Shown here one piece after another: positions 30,150-40,658 of a stretch of 64,000 nucleotides of DNA (position 1 is its first letter; every line of letters begins with the position of its first letter). The notes under the pieces are model-generated. The model was not told where the DNA came from. It did no database searches and was given only the letters and a program-made list of their open reading frames with translations. The DNA comes from Alloascoidea africana (Eukaryota > Ascomycota > Alloascoideomycetes > Alloascoideales > Alloascoideaceae), in NCBI GenBank assembly GCA_030581615.1, contig JAKTTT010000069.1, forward strand, positions 1 to 64,000, read 5' to 3'. A program made the position numbers and the translations under genes.

Positions 30150-31409
30150 ATGACAAATTCAAACTCAAGCAATGAGCGAGAGTTTATGGAGAACGAACCC
30201 AGCGGCAGCATTCAGAAGAGAAGAAGTCTAAGAAAGCCACCAAAAGTGTTTGTTTGTAGAGGACATGGAAGTTGTTCCATGGCATTTACTAGATCAGAGC
30301 ATCTGGCACGACATATTCGGAAACACACAGGAGAAAAGCCCTTTCCATGTCCTTGCTGTATGAAGAGCTTTTCTAGATTGGACAACCTGAGGCAGCATGT
30401 TAATACCGTTCATGCTTCTGAAAATGTTCTGATGATTCCCCCTTCCAAGGTGAGAAAGGTGTCGTTAGAGAGCCGGAAGGCACAGAGCAGGACGAAAGAT
30501 TTAAGTGGCAACAGCGCCAGATCCTCAATCTCAGGTACCAGTTCGTCAGAAGCGATGGCTGACAGCACAATCAAGCCTGCCCTGGAGAAGAACAAGATCG
30601 ATCAGATACCCATCATGACCTTCTCCAACGTAGCGCCCAGCTCGTCTTCACCGTGTCGGCAGCCGCGAGGTTCCAGCCTGTTCAGCTCCCATCCGCTGCC
30701 ATCGCCCGCGAGAAATAAGCGCCGTCCGAAGCCTTTGGATCTCAACGGTCCTCGACTGGACTTTGATCCAGCATTCCACCCCATGTCGGCTCCACCGAGC
30801 ACGTCCAGCTTCTCTCATCAGCATCAGCCAGGCTCTGCTCTCATATCGCCCACGCTGCCTACGCTCGCTGCGCAACAGGCACCGGTTCTGCCCCCTCTAC
30901 GCTTTCCTTCACAAGCTCCAAACAGTTGTATATGTACACCAACCAAAAATTCCTGGGATCTGCTTTCTCCAACCTCCACCGCTTTCCCTCCATCAATTGC
31001 ATCATGCTCTCCATTGGCAGGCAACACCAGTACTGTCTTTGGGTACCAGCAACTGCCCATTTCCACGGATAGTCTTTACGACTTTTGCCGTGCTTCTTCT
31101 ACCTCTTCGGTCAGCTCAGTGTGTTCAAACAATTCTACAGTGGGGAACACCACAGAAACAGACCTTGAGCAGACCACCACCATGCTGAAACAAACCAACA
31201 GGACTGCATCCAGCCCCTGGCTATCTTTAGTGCTTACTGACGATAAGCCTGGGAAAGATAACAATGGGGGTTGCGAGAGCTCAATAAAGCTGCCACCTTT
31301 TGATTCGTTGATTAGACCACCACAACATTCTACTCAATCGGAGCCAGGAACTGGGCCTCTATCGATCCCAAGGCTGTCTCCTATTTCCAAGAGTACTGCA
31401 TCCAACTAA
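30150..31409 (+). CDS. Two-finger C2H2 transcription factor (Usv1/Rgm1-like)
   Basis: 419 residues. Two adjacent zinc fingers near the N terminus: finger 1 C36-X5-C42-X12-H55-X3-H59, finger 2 C67-X2-C70-X12-H83-X4-H88, joined by a TGEKPF linker. Recognition residues in [14 protein letters not shown] and [15 protein letters not shown] match the yeast Usv1/Rgm1/Com2 stress group, which binds G-rich sites. The basic stretch [10 protein letters not shown] before finger 1 could be a nuclear localisation signal. The rest is Ser/Pro/Thr-rich and disordered, with many S-P sites. Single exon. It lies downstream of an exceptionally long gene-free region with G-rich patches, which suggests complex control. 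DNA-binding family secure; exact orthologue not. Confidence 0.88.
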   Translation: MTNSNSSNEREFMENEPSGSIQKRRSLRKPPKVFVCRGHGSCSMAFTRSEHLARHIRKHTGEKPFPCPCCMKSFSRLDNLRQHVNTVHASENVLMIPPSKVRKVSLESRKAQSRTKDLSGNSARSSISGTSSSEAMADSTIKPALEKNKIDQIPIMTFSNVAPSSSSPCRQPRGSSLFSSHPLPSPARNKRRPKPLDLNGPRLDFDPAFHPMSAPPSTSSFSHQHQPGSALISPTLPTLAAQQAPVLPPLRFPSQAPNSCICTPTKNSWDLLSPTSTAFPPSIASCSPLAGNTSTVFGYQQLPISTDSLYDFCRASSTSSVSSVCSNNSTVGNTTETDLEQTTTMLKQTNRTASSPWLSLVLTDDKPGKDNNGGCESSIKLPPFDSLIRPPQHSTQSEPGTGPLSIPRLSPISKSTASN

Positions 31410-32128
31410 TAATTCTCTGGTTTTACATTCATCATCGCTTCACAGTTTATGTATTTTTTTTGTAATTGTTATGTTTGTTTATTTTTGTTTATTTCTACGG
31501 ATTTTTATGTGGCTATTTATATTTATTTTCCAACTATGTTTCAAATTCATTGTATGAGATCCCGGATTTGTTATTGTCTAGTGGTGGACTTTTTCCACAG
31601 ATCCAAGCTTGGACTGGTAACTCACCAAACTAGTCGTACCAGTACTAACTGAAGCGGCTTTCTTTCTTTCTTTTTTTTGCTTGCATTTTTCCCATGGCTT
31701 GTACTGTCTACTTCAATTGTTTATTTATTGGAAATACTCTAAGACTTTGCAAGATACCAAAATGTGAGTTTGTCCACGGGAAATAAAGTTTCTGTAAGCT
31801 GCAGAGGTGGAGATGCATTGGACTTAAAAATACACTCTTTATAATTGAGGTTCTATCAAAGAAGAAAAGCATTTCTTCGAAATACGATGGTCACATAGTA
31901 ATTGCGCCCGAAACTCTTTTATGGTAGTGAACAATGCACAGATATTCCATATTTAAATAAGTGACTAATACTAATTTTTTTGGTTTTAACTGAGGATTTT
32001 GTTAAAAACCCTGACATCAAATTTCCAAGCTTCTGAAGGACGTCACAGATCTGCTGGCTAAAAGAGATAGCAGGTGCCCGTGTCTCCCTCTTCCCACTCC
32101 GAATCCTCCCATACACGTTGGGGACTAC
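31410..32128. other. Zinc-finger/kelch-BTB convergent intergenic region
   Basis: This 719-bp AT-rich spacer follows both 3' ends. It has T-rich tracts (31455-31500 and 31662-31677) and no supported gene. Confidence 0.55.
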
Positions 32129-34020
32129 TCATTCCCTTTCAATCCGGGCCCCCATACTCACTTCCTCAAACAAGCTGAGAGCCAAAGCCCTATCCAACTC
32201 TAGGAACCCCTTGCTGCGCACAATCCGGCCCCATCGTGAGAAGCATCGTGCCAGAATAGCTGGTTTAAGATTTGGTATCGCGTTATTTGAGAATTTTGTA
32301 CTCAGCGCTGAGCTGAGCAGCCAGCAATCTATCAGATCCTCGTCTGAAATCTTATCAACGTCAAACCTCGCCAGGCACAGTTCACCCAGTGGGTCCAACA
32401 AGTACATGTCTGAGATGGCCAAAATCCCAAGTAGCTCCAGCTGTGTATGGTCGTTGGAAATAGTGTCCATGTAGAGATATTCCACCAAACCTTGTACCCA
32501 TCGCACAGGCTCTGGAAGAACGAGCTTCCCCATCTGTGCCTCGATCATACCCGAATTTATTAGTCTGTAGAAATGTGGCCACCGAGCTAAAAGTACCAGC
32601 TTATGGACCTTGATTGACTGCAAAGCCGTTCTTTCTTCAGCTAGCAATTTGGATCGTGTCCTGTGTTTGCCTTGTGCCTTGTATTTTGATCGTGAATTGA
32701 ACTTGGATCGTGTCTTGAGGTTTAGCGCGACTATTTCAAAATCACAACCGCGCGACTCTTGTAGCATCTTGTAAATAGAGTCGCCTACTAAACTCTTGCG
32801 AGCTGTTGTGAGATCTGGAAACATTGTTTTTCCATCTTCTTGTTGGTTCTCGCTTCCAGAATCAATTGCTTCTGATTCGTCCTGTGACAAGGAAGCCGAT
32901 TGTTTGCATGAAGAACCAACATTGAAACCCAAATCGCTTTTTCTTATCTTTAACCAGTCTGTGTAACGTACACTCTCTCGAAACGACGTAATTGTTTCAG
33001 TCTCATCCTGAAAGCCTAAGAACAGGATGTAATCATCATACTCAATGCCATGACCCCATTTGTAAGACCCCCAGCTGGTATTCTGACCATCCATAACAGT
33101 GTTCCATTGCAATTCTGAAAAGTCAAACTCAATGAGCTTGGAAATTTTATCCTCTCTGTGAAAGCAGAGGGCATGTCCATCGACGAATACATAATATTCA
33201 ATATCTGGGTATGAACACTTTATTCTCCTCATTTTCTTTGTGTCTAACGATATATAAGTTATTTCTTTTAAAGGCTTTAAAGTTTTTTTTTCTAGAAAGT
33301 GAGGAAAAGCCCAAATTTTGTTATCATATACTGTGGTCGAGTGTTGTCTGTACTTTACAAAATGAGAGCTAATTTTTTTCCAAGCTAGAGATTGGAGATC
33401 GAAGCTCCAAAGATCTCTGAGAATAGGTAGCTTTTTGAAAGAGTCGGAATCGAGCATTCCCCCTGATAGATACATAGTGTTTCCATCCGGCGATACGCAG
33501 CAGGAATGATCAAAGCGAGGGACAGAATTGACTTTCTCATCTGCGAGAGGCGGCCACATTTTGTTTTTTTCAATATCTAAAATGTAGTTCTCGTAGTTGT
33601 CGTTATACCCATTTCCAAAATAGCCTGTTATGAAGATTTCGTTTGCTTCTCTGCCATATTGTTTGTTACTCCTTGGAACTGCCGTATGACCTGTTTAAAA
33701 TAGAGATGTCAGATAATGGGGCATCAGTCAAGGGTTTGTTGTGTGGAATTCTACTTACCTTCTTGTATGAAATTCCACTTACCTTCTCGTGTGGAGCATT
33801 GTGGAAAAAACTGTGTTTGGAACCCGTTCAATGTATCCAAGTCTATTATGTAAAATTCATCCGATGATTCCTCTCCGAACTCGCCCTCGAAGTCATATGT
33901 CTTTCCCCCTATGACAATTGCCTTATTATTGACTCGTGTTATTGATGAATAGGGATTAATGTACAGCGTAGTTGTAAATTTGCCATGAACAACGGCTGGT
34001 TCGGGGTTGTTGTTAGCCAT
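32129..34020 (-). CDS. Kelch-BTB protein (two exons, duplicated donor site)
   Basis: Exon 1 is 34020-33783 and exon 2 is 33690-32129, 599 residues. Splicing joins CSTREG to HTAVPRSNKQYG, rebuilding the kelch signature R-x-GHTAV. A second GTAAGT donor ends exon 1 at 33759 and adds 8 residues in frame (607). The N-terminal part has kelch-type blades (AIVIGGKTYDF, YLSGGMLDSDSF, LRDLWSFDLQSLAWKKI, STTVYDNKIWAFPHF). The C-terminal part is a BTB domain, about residues 360-500: RGCDFEIVAL, a basic low-complexity insert, then VHKLVLLARWPHFYRLINSG and VEYLYMDTI, followed by a BACK-like helical region. Kelch-then-BTB order resembles LZTR1 and fungal relatives; BTB proteins often act as Cul3 adaptors. 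Exact function unknown. Confidence 0.82.
33737..33786 (-). repeat. 24-bp tandem duplication carrying two GTAAGT splice donors
   Basis: Read on the minus strand, two adjacent 24-nt units each start GAAGGTAAGT and continue GGAATTTCATACAA in the first and AGAATTCCACACAA in the second. They differ at three positions. Each carries an intact donor, and they lie at the exon-1/intron boundary of the kelch-BTB gene. Confidence 0.85.
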
Positions 34021-35238
34021 TACTGGAGCAATTTCTAATTTGCGACGAGGAAGACGTTTACTTCTACCCCTACTTAAATACTTGAGGAACTTCAGAAAAG
34101 TTCCATGTAACTTAGAGTTACAGTACGACTAAACTTGGAAGAAAAGACCCATGTAGGCAGTCTTTGACCACAGTTCAAACAAAAAGATCCATATTTCTAA
34201 TCTTTTGAAATTATATCCCCAGGAATAATACAATCCAGTTGACTACAGTTGTGACTCTTGACACACACAGCTGACTGGAAAGAGAGATGAATGTGAAGTT
34301 TGCCGTTTTTAATCCAGTGGCTCTCAACCATAAAGTTGCGTCAAGATATGAACAAAGCCTACAGGGTCTTTCTTAACAGAATGAACGGCACCATACATTA
34401 TGACCAGTCGTAATGCGTGTTCGTTTTCTCATTTGGCGGCAGTTTTTGTTGCATTTCTCCTCGGTAAGGATAAGAGACTGCAACCACCAATTTTGTTGTT
34501 TCTAATCGAGAAACAACACTTTAAACCCTCCTGTGTATTTTATACAAATCGGTCACCATGCACCAATAGTGCATATTTGTAATGCAAGAATCTAGTAATG
34601 TATGGGTTTGGCAACCAATACCCTCCACGTCTACCATCAAGATCCTTAAAATCGTCAACCGTTTCCCTCAGTTTATTTCCATCAAGTCTTGAGCCAGATT
34701 AGTTTCCAACAAGACTCAACAGTTTTCTATCATTTTCCATGAACAATTAGAACTGAGAAATTCCATGTAAAACTTTTCTATCAGTTTTCCGGTGTCCTTG
34801 AAGCAGCACCATTCTAATTCTTGCCATTGCCATCATTTCTGGTTTGATATGGCTCGTTTCCGATCAGAACTGGGGAATTCAATGCATAATCCTACTCTCT
34901 ATCTCTCAAAGCCAGCTGGTATCTAATAGGACCATTTTATACCAAGCGGGATCGAACTGGAACATATATCCTTAGACGGTATCAATAAGCCCTTGGCCCC
35001 GGGTAACTATGCTTCATTTTCAACTATAGAAAGAAGACAAGATAGAACATTCAAAGCGATAATGTGAATTCTTCGGATTCTCCCATTACCATGCTTTTCT
35101 TCTTTTTCCCATAGTTTTCCTTTTTTTTCATCACTATGAGTAAAATACCTATACGCCTAGATATACGAGGGTGTACGGTTTTTATCTACGGTTAAAGAAA
35201 AACTAACGAGAAAAAGTACTTGCAACTAAAAAAGACAT
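34021..35238. other. Divergent kelch-BTB/YVH1 intergenic region
   Basis: This 1.2-kb AT-rich region has no supported gene. Weak internal repeats are present: TTTTCTATCA(T/G)TTTTCC near 34721 and 34775, and an AGAACTG..GAATTC..ATG pair near 34749 and 34866. A T run with CATCAC (35121-35135) lies about 105 bp before YVH1. Confidence 0.5.
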
Positions 35239-36345
35239 ATGGACAGGATAATAGGCGGCATTTACATTGGCACTTTGAGTGCCCTATGTATGAGTGGCTC
35301 TCGTCTGAAGACTAGCAACAATATTACACATGTTTTATCAATCTTGAATGGTGAAATGCCCGAGAACGCAGAAATAGAGAACTATGTTTGGAAGCACATC
35401 GATGAGCTAGATATACCTGAGACGAACTTGATGAAATACTTTGATGAATGTAATCAGTTCATTGAGAGTGCACTTTATCCTCCAATTCCGTCATCTGGGA
35501 CAGTTGATCCAGCTAGTCCACAAACAACGGCTGACCACCCAAATGAAGAGGAATCAAAAACAAAGAAAGGAAAGACAGCTCACAGAGGGGCCATATTAAT
35601 CCACTGTGTCGCAGGGATTTCTAGATCAGTTACAATAGCAGCGGCATATTTAATGTGGAAATACCGACTATCATCGGAGAATGCAGTTGCGTTGATAAAG
35701 AAACGGCGGAGTGTGGCTTCTCCAAATCCATCATTCCTGAAACAGTTGAAGATATATGAAAAATGCGGTTATAGCATTTCAACTGCCGATCCTCTGTATA
35801 GACATTGGGTTCTCCAGAACACCTCTCACAACGATCCAAACAGCATAGAAGCTAGAAATGTAGTTGCCAACCATCTCGCAACGCCAACGGAAACTGAAAT
35901 TGCCATGGGCAAGTTTTTGATATCTAATACAGATTCCGATAAATCGCAGAACAAGAATCACAAACAGCTTCTCGAGGTTAGATGTCGCAAATGTCGACAT
36001 GTCATTGCAAACACTTCAAACTTCATTCCACATTCACCACCAGAACAAGGGTCAAAACAAGCGACATTTGTGCGAAATACTCCCGGGTTTAAAAGACAGG
36101 TTTCGAGGATTGAAGAGGCTGATATGAATGCAGGATGTACGCATTACTTTCTAGAGCCAATAATCTGGATGAAGGATGAACTTACTAAAGGCCAACTGGA
36201 GGGAAAGTTCAATTGTCCCAAGTGCAAAACAAAAATCGGAGGCTATAGTTGGCAGGGAAATCGATGCAGTTGTGGAGCCTGGGTTAATCCTGCTTTGCAA
36301 GTGTTAAAGGCAAAACTTGATACAGTTATTGTTACAAAGCTGTAG
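35239..36345 (+). CDS. YVH1: Dual-specificity phosphatase Yvh1 (DUSP12)
   Basis: 368 residues. In yeast Yvh1 acts in late 60S ribosome maturation, promoting release of Mrt4, and its zinc domain is enough for that role. The phosphatase domain runs from DRIIGGIYIGTLSAL to the signature HCVAGISRS (122-130, catalytic C123), then AAAYLMWKYRLSSENAVALIKKRR and PNPSFLKQLKIYE. The C-terminal zinc domain has CRKCRHVIA, HYFLEPIIWM, NCPKCKTKIGGYSW and RCSCGAWVNPAL. A Thr/Ser/Lys-rich insert of about 35 residues (82-116) precedes the catalytic strand. Single exon. It converges with COX10, only 66 bp between stop codons. Very secure. Confidence 0.96.
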   Translation: MDRIIGGIYIGTLSALCMSGSRLKTSNNITHVLSILNGEMPENAEIENYVWKHIDELDIPETNLMKYFDECNQFIESALYPPIPSSGTVDPASPQTTADHPNEEESKTKKGKTAHRGAILIHCVAGISRSVTIAAAYLMWKYRLSSENAVALIKKRRSVASPNPSFLKQLKIYEKCGYSISTADPLYRHWVLQNTSHNDPNSIEARNVVANHLATPTETEIAMGKFLISNTDSDKSQNKNHKQLLEVRCRKCRHVIANTSNFIPHSPPEQGSKQATFVRNTPGFKRQVSRIEEADMNAGCTHYFLEPIIWMKDELTKGQLEGKFNCPKCKTKIGGYSWQGNRCSCGAWVNPALQVLKAKLDTVIVTKL

Positions 36346-36411
36346 AAATCATAATACAAACGCATTATGTGAAAATTTCTTGAGCACCTATTTACATTTG
36401 TGAAACTATGG

Positions 36412-37857
36412 TTAAAATGACTCGTCCCTATTCCATCCAAATAGTCTATCCCATTGCCCGCTCTTATGAACCATGGCCAGAACAAGAACGCCAGGTAAAT
36501 GCCAAACACTACCCCAAAACATTTTTCGAGCGAAAACATTCGCCAGCTCTTTGCCTCTTGTAGTTCCACCATTCTTATGCTTGAAATTCTCCCTCTGCTG
36601 CCTCCAAAACTTGTAAGCCCAGTAAGATAAAAACCCATTCAGAACCCCAGAGTCAAAGGGAAAAACCCAGTCCGTTATTCCGTACCAGGACATCCCAAAG
36701 CACAATGGGAACATGGCTAGGGAATACCGCAGTGCAACTCTTGCATTCAAGGTCGGATTTTCAAAGGCGGCCATGACGTACCCAGCTCTTTTGTACTCAT
36801 CTCTTATGTTATGACTTAGCGCATTGAAATGCGGAAACTGCCAAGCATACAAAAGCCCTGCTAAACACCAAGCGGCTGGATGGGATAGAGGGTTAGCAGC
36901 TGCCCATCCCATCAATGGCGGAATGGCGCCAACCACAGCCCCCACCCATGTATTTGTGATGGATTTTCGTTTCAGCGAGGTGTATATCCAACCATACAAA
37001 ACTATGTTTGTAGCTCCCAGGGCTGCTACCGTCGGGTTAACACCGTAGTACAGCATTCCTGTTCCAATTGCACCAGTAACAGTCGCGAACATGTAAGAAT
37101 TCATTGGTGTCACCAAACCCCGAACAACAGGTCTTGCCTTTGTTCTCGTCATTTGTGCATCATAAGCGGGCTCTCTACCCATGTTGATGGCGTTGGCGCT
37201 TCCCGAGGACAATGCCGTTCCTGTTGTTAAAAACACCAGTTGGGAAACTGTTGCCGGATTGGGCGATAACGCGTAGGATGCCATCGCCGACAGAACAACC
37301 AGCGCTGTTAGCCGGGGTTTCGTCAACGCTAGATATGGATCTATCAGCTTGGATATTTCTTGTTTAGCTGTGATGGATTCAGCTTTCTGCTGCCGTAGCG
37401 CACGGGCAGAGCCTGCTGCTTTATACTTTACGGGGAAAGGGATTTTGTTATCGGGTTGAGAAATAGCAGACTCTGACGGAGGCTGACAACTGATAGCATT
37501 TGATACAACAACCTCCATGATCTTATCTGATGGATGAACAGGACATTTTGATGAGTTGTTGATTGGGAAAGCTGCGCGAGGGGGCAGAGCGGGGGTCTTT
37601 GAGATTGTGATGTTGGGGGTGAAACTGCTCAGCTTGAGAGACCACATGTTGGAACTCAGATTGACATTGAAGAAGTAGTCATAATAGAAGCTGCCTCTAG
37701 TCCAACTTGGATTAGACTCCGGTGTTATGTTTATAGCCAACGGGTTCTGTGTCCTAGTGCTTGTTGGTCGGTGCCGAACGGAAGAAGATAATGACGGTCG
37801 CACAAAGCGTCTCGGACGTATCATTCTAAACATAGCAATACGGAGAGACTTTCGCAA
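36412..37857 (-). CDS. COX10: Protoheme IX farnesyltransferase Cox10
   Basis: Mitochondrial inner-membrane UbiA-type prenyltransferase that converts heme b to heme O for cytochrome c oxidase. 481 residues. The N terminus (MRKSLRIAMFRMIRPRRFVR) is a strongly basic mitochondrial presequence, followed by a poorly conserved linker of about 130 residues. The catalytic membrane domain starts at LALTKPRLTALVVLSAMASY and contains the conserved NAINMGREPAYDAQMTRTKA loop (Asp-rich prenyl-diphosphate site), LKRKSITNTWVGAVVGAIPP and the WQFPHFNALSHNIRDEYKRA loop. Several hydrophobic segments are visible. It is divergent from SEC63 (228-bp shared promoter). Very secure. Confidence 0.96.
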   Translation of the reverse strand: MRKSLRIAMFRMIRPRRFVRPSLSSSVRHRPTSTRTQNPLAINITPESNPSWTRGSFYYDYFFNVNLSSNMWSLKLSSFTPNITISKTPALPPRAAFPINNSSKCPVHPSDKIMEVVVSNAISCQPPSESAISQPDNKIPFPVKYKAAGSARALRQQKAESITAKQEISKLIDPYLALTKPRLTALVVLSAMASYALSPNPATVSQLVFLTTGTALSSGSANAINMGREPAYDAQMTRTKARPVVRGLVTPMNSYMFATVTGAIGTGMLYYGVNPTVAALGATNIVLYGWIYTSLKRKSITNTWVGAVVGAIPPLMGWAAANPLSHPAAWCLAGLLYAWQFPHFNALSHNIRDEYKRAGYVMAAFENPTLNARVALRYSLAMFPLCFGMSWYGITDWVFPFDSGVLNGFLSYWAYKFWRQQRENFKHKNGGTTRGKELANVFARKMFWGSVWHLPGVLVLAMVHKSGQWDRLFGWNRDESF

Positions 37858-38085
37858 AAAGGTGCTTCAATGCCGGTAAAAGATGGAAGCCTCTATATCC
37901 AGGAGATCATGCCTCAGGCCCCGTTCTCGCCAGAAGCTCTGTTCCTTTCCATCTGCCAAAAAAGAGTCTGCACAAGTGCGGAGGAGGTGGTAGATCCGTA
38001 ACATCCACACACCCGCTACGTTGCACATTAGGATTTTTCCTGAAAAGCGCTTTTTGCGTTACAATACTCTATCAACTTCACAGAG

Positions 38086-40176
38086 ATGGCAAACTCAGAG
38101 TATTCCTATGATGAAAATGGCGAGGTTTGGCCATACTTCGTGGCCACTTTGTTGGCTTGTGTTTTAATACCGCCAACTTTGTCTTCTGTTGTGGGATTGT
38201 TCTCGAAAGGTGTGTGTTAATTAACGAGAAGATTGTTTTGTGATTGTTTTAGTACTAACCGTGGCGCCTTTTTTAGATGACACGAGCAAGAGTTCTAACA
38301 AGGCAATTACAACAATATTTCAGCCTTTCAATTCTACCGAGATTGAAAAATTCAAGAAGAAGAATGCGAAATCAACATTCTTTTCAAAACGGTAAGAACT
38401 TGCAAGGGGATGATTCCAATCTGATAAACTAGGACTAACAGCATTTTACTTCCTAGAAATGCTCTTCTATTTCTCGGGTGGATTGTGTTAATTGCGCTCA
38501 TTTTCTATACCACACAGATTGAACTGCTAGAGCAGAAAGTTGCATTTGATCCCTACGAAATATTGGAAGTTGCTTACACTGCCACCGAACGCGAAATCAA
38601 ATCGAAGTATAGAAAACTCTCCCTTAAATATCATCCTGACAAAATCCAAGACTTGGGAAATTCGACTAAGGAGGAGCTGATGTCATTGTACATCCAGATT
38701 ACGAAAGCTTACCAGGCATTGACAGATGAGGTGACAAAGGAAAACTATTTGAAATATGGCAACCCTGATGGTCCTGGAGAGGTCACCCATGGCATTGCTC
38801 TTCCTCGATTTTTAGTCGAAGGAGCTGGTTCGCCGTTTATGATAGTTGGCTATGTCTTGATTGTGGGGTTGATCCTACCCTTATTGGTGGGATCATGGTG
38901 GACCGGAGCACGCTCATACACCAAAAAAGGTATTCATACCAAAACCGCAGACACGTTTGTTGATAAATTTGTAAACCACACAGGCTTTGAACCAGTTACT
39001 AAGAACACAATTTTGAGCTGGTTAAGTGAAAGCGAAGAATTCAAACTGATGTTGCCACACCTATCGACAAAGGACATCCGACAGCTACTTGTCGATCAGA
39101 TTGAAAGAAAGAAATCAAAGAGCGAAGCTGATAAGTTTGTGGTCGTGTCCAAGTCCATTATATTGCTTCGTGGCTTACTAGATATCTCGGCAACTTTCAA
39201 ACAGACAGACATCACATCGTTGATTGTGGAAGTACAAAGATCTTTAATACAGAGCGTTCCTTTCCATCTTAGCCAAAAGGGAGAACTGGCTCAATTGCCC
39301 CATGTGGATATCAAATCTCTGGAAAAAACGGAGGTCAAGAGATTAGGAAAATTGTTAAATCTTTCTAAGGAACAAGCAGGAAAAGCGCTTGGAATTTCTG
39401 ATGACAAAAAACTGGATATTGCACTCTCTGCCGCGAACAAAGTTCCAAAGATTTCAATTGTAAAGGCATTCTTCAAGGTTCCTGGTGAGACTATAGTGCC
39501 CCCTCAATCTTCCTGTCATATTGTCCTTAAAATCGTGGCTCACTCTCCAAAGCATTTCACACTACCAAAAGTGAACCCAAAATCTCTTGAGGAGGAGGAA
39601 ACACCAGAAACGCTTAGAAATCCTTTTAAGATTTGCTCAGAAGCTCCATATCTGCCATCAACTTATGCACCATTTTTCCCCGGATACCACGCAAACTCAT
39701 GGCTAAATCTCTTGATTCTTCAAAAGGATAACAGACTGGCAGATGGCCTGTCTGCTATAACGAGACTTGATCTTGCTAATCTAGAGCTTTCCGAGGAAGA
39801 ATATTTAGCTGGAGGAGAAAAAGTGACTGTGGGTACATTCAAAATACCGATTACTGCACCAACGCCAGACAAGCCAGGCACCTACCAGTTCAGAGTAAAA
39901 ATGATGAACACCGGCTATTTTGGACTTGACGTGGAGTTTCCAATTAATATGGTTGTCGAGCAACCGTCTAATAATGAAAATACTAAGGATGTTTATGGCA
40001 TCGTCGATCCCGATGAAGATACTCTTGCAGGCGCTCTTGCTCAGATGAGGGGTGAAAAAGTGCGAAGCGTTGATTACAACGACGAGGATGATGATGATGA
40101 TGAAGACGACGAAGATGAGGAGGAAGAGGAGGAAGATTGGACCGATTTTAATACTGATACCGAAGATGAATCATAG
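38086..40176 (+). CDS. SEC63: ER translocon J-protein Sec63 (three exons)
   Basis: Subunit of the Sec62/63 complex that recruits BiP/Kar2 to the Sec61 channel for post-translational import. Exons are 38086-38209, 38277-38391 and 38457-40176; introns are 67 and 65 bp with donors GTGTGT and GTAAGA and branch sites TACTAAC and GACTAACAG; 652 residues. TM1 is about 15-39, TM2 about 81-99 and TM3 about 195-220. The lumenal J domain starts FDPYEILEVAY and has YHPDK (HPD 139-141). After TM3, TKKGIHTKTADTF opens the Sec63/Brl domain. The C terminus is very acidic (poly Asp/Glu), as in yeast Sec63. Without the two upstream exons the protein would lack TM1, so these small exons matter. Very secure. Confidence 0.95.
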
Positions 40177-40658
40177 TTTGGCATGGAAACAAGCGTCTGG
40201 AAGCTTTGAACACCTGTAGCCCTGGTGGTCGATTAAAATGTATAAGTATACGAGCTTAGATCATTCTATAAGTTCTTGTTTTACTCATGTTGTCTTTCGA
40301 AAAAGTATTCTTTTCAATCGGCCAACCCTGGGAAACTTGTATGCGTCTTGTTGTTTTTCTACCCAGGCACAATGACATTCTGAATGGCTAAACAGAGCCG
40401 AAAGATTGTTCTCTGGGCTCAAAGAACAATAGATACATGTAAATGGACCTTCACCAAACATAAAACTGCCCAAACTGTTGTATGCCGAAAAGGGTGTCAT
40501 TAAGATCACGTGAAACAATTTTCAACCGCCCAAAGAATTTTTCCTTGAGAACGGTTTTCTTCTTCTTCTGGTTGGTCTTCCCCATCCCGATAATAGCTAC
40601 TATCGAGCCTAACCACCCATACTCATCTATCAAATCTATTGGAATCTGCTAGATTAAA
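40177..40658. other. SEC63 3' flank and GUA1 promoter
   Basis: This 482-bp stretch has no supported gene. A TCACGTGA palindrome lies about 150 bp upstream of the GUA1 ATG, and CTTCTTCTTCTGG repeats follow. Confidence 0.55.
40507..40512. promoter_or_regulatory. CACGTG palindrome upstream of GUA1
   Basis: CACGTG in the context GATCACGTGAAA, 147-152 bp upstream of the GUA1 ATG. TCACGTGA is a classic Cbf1 site. Confidence 0.45.
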
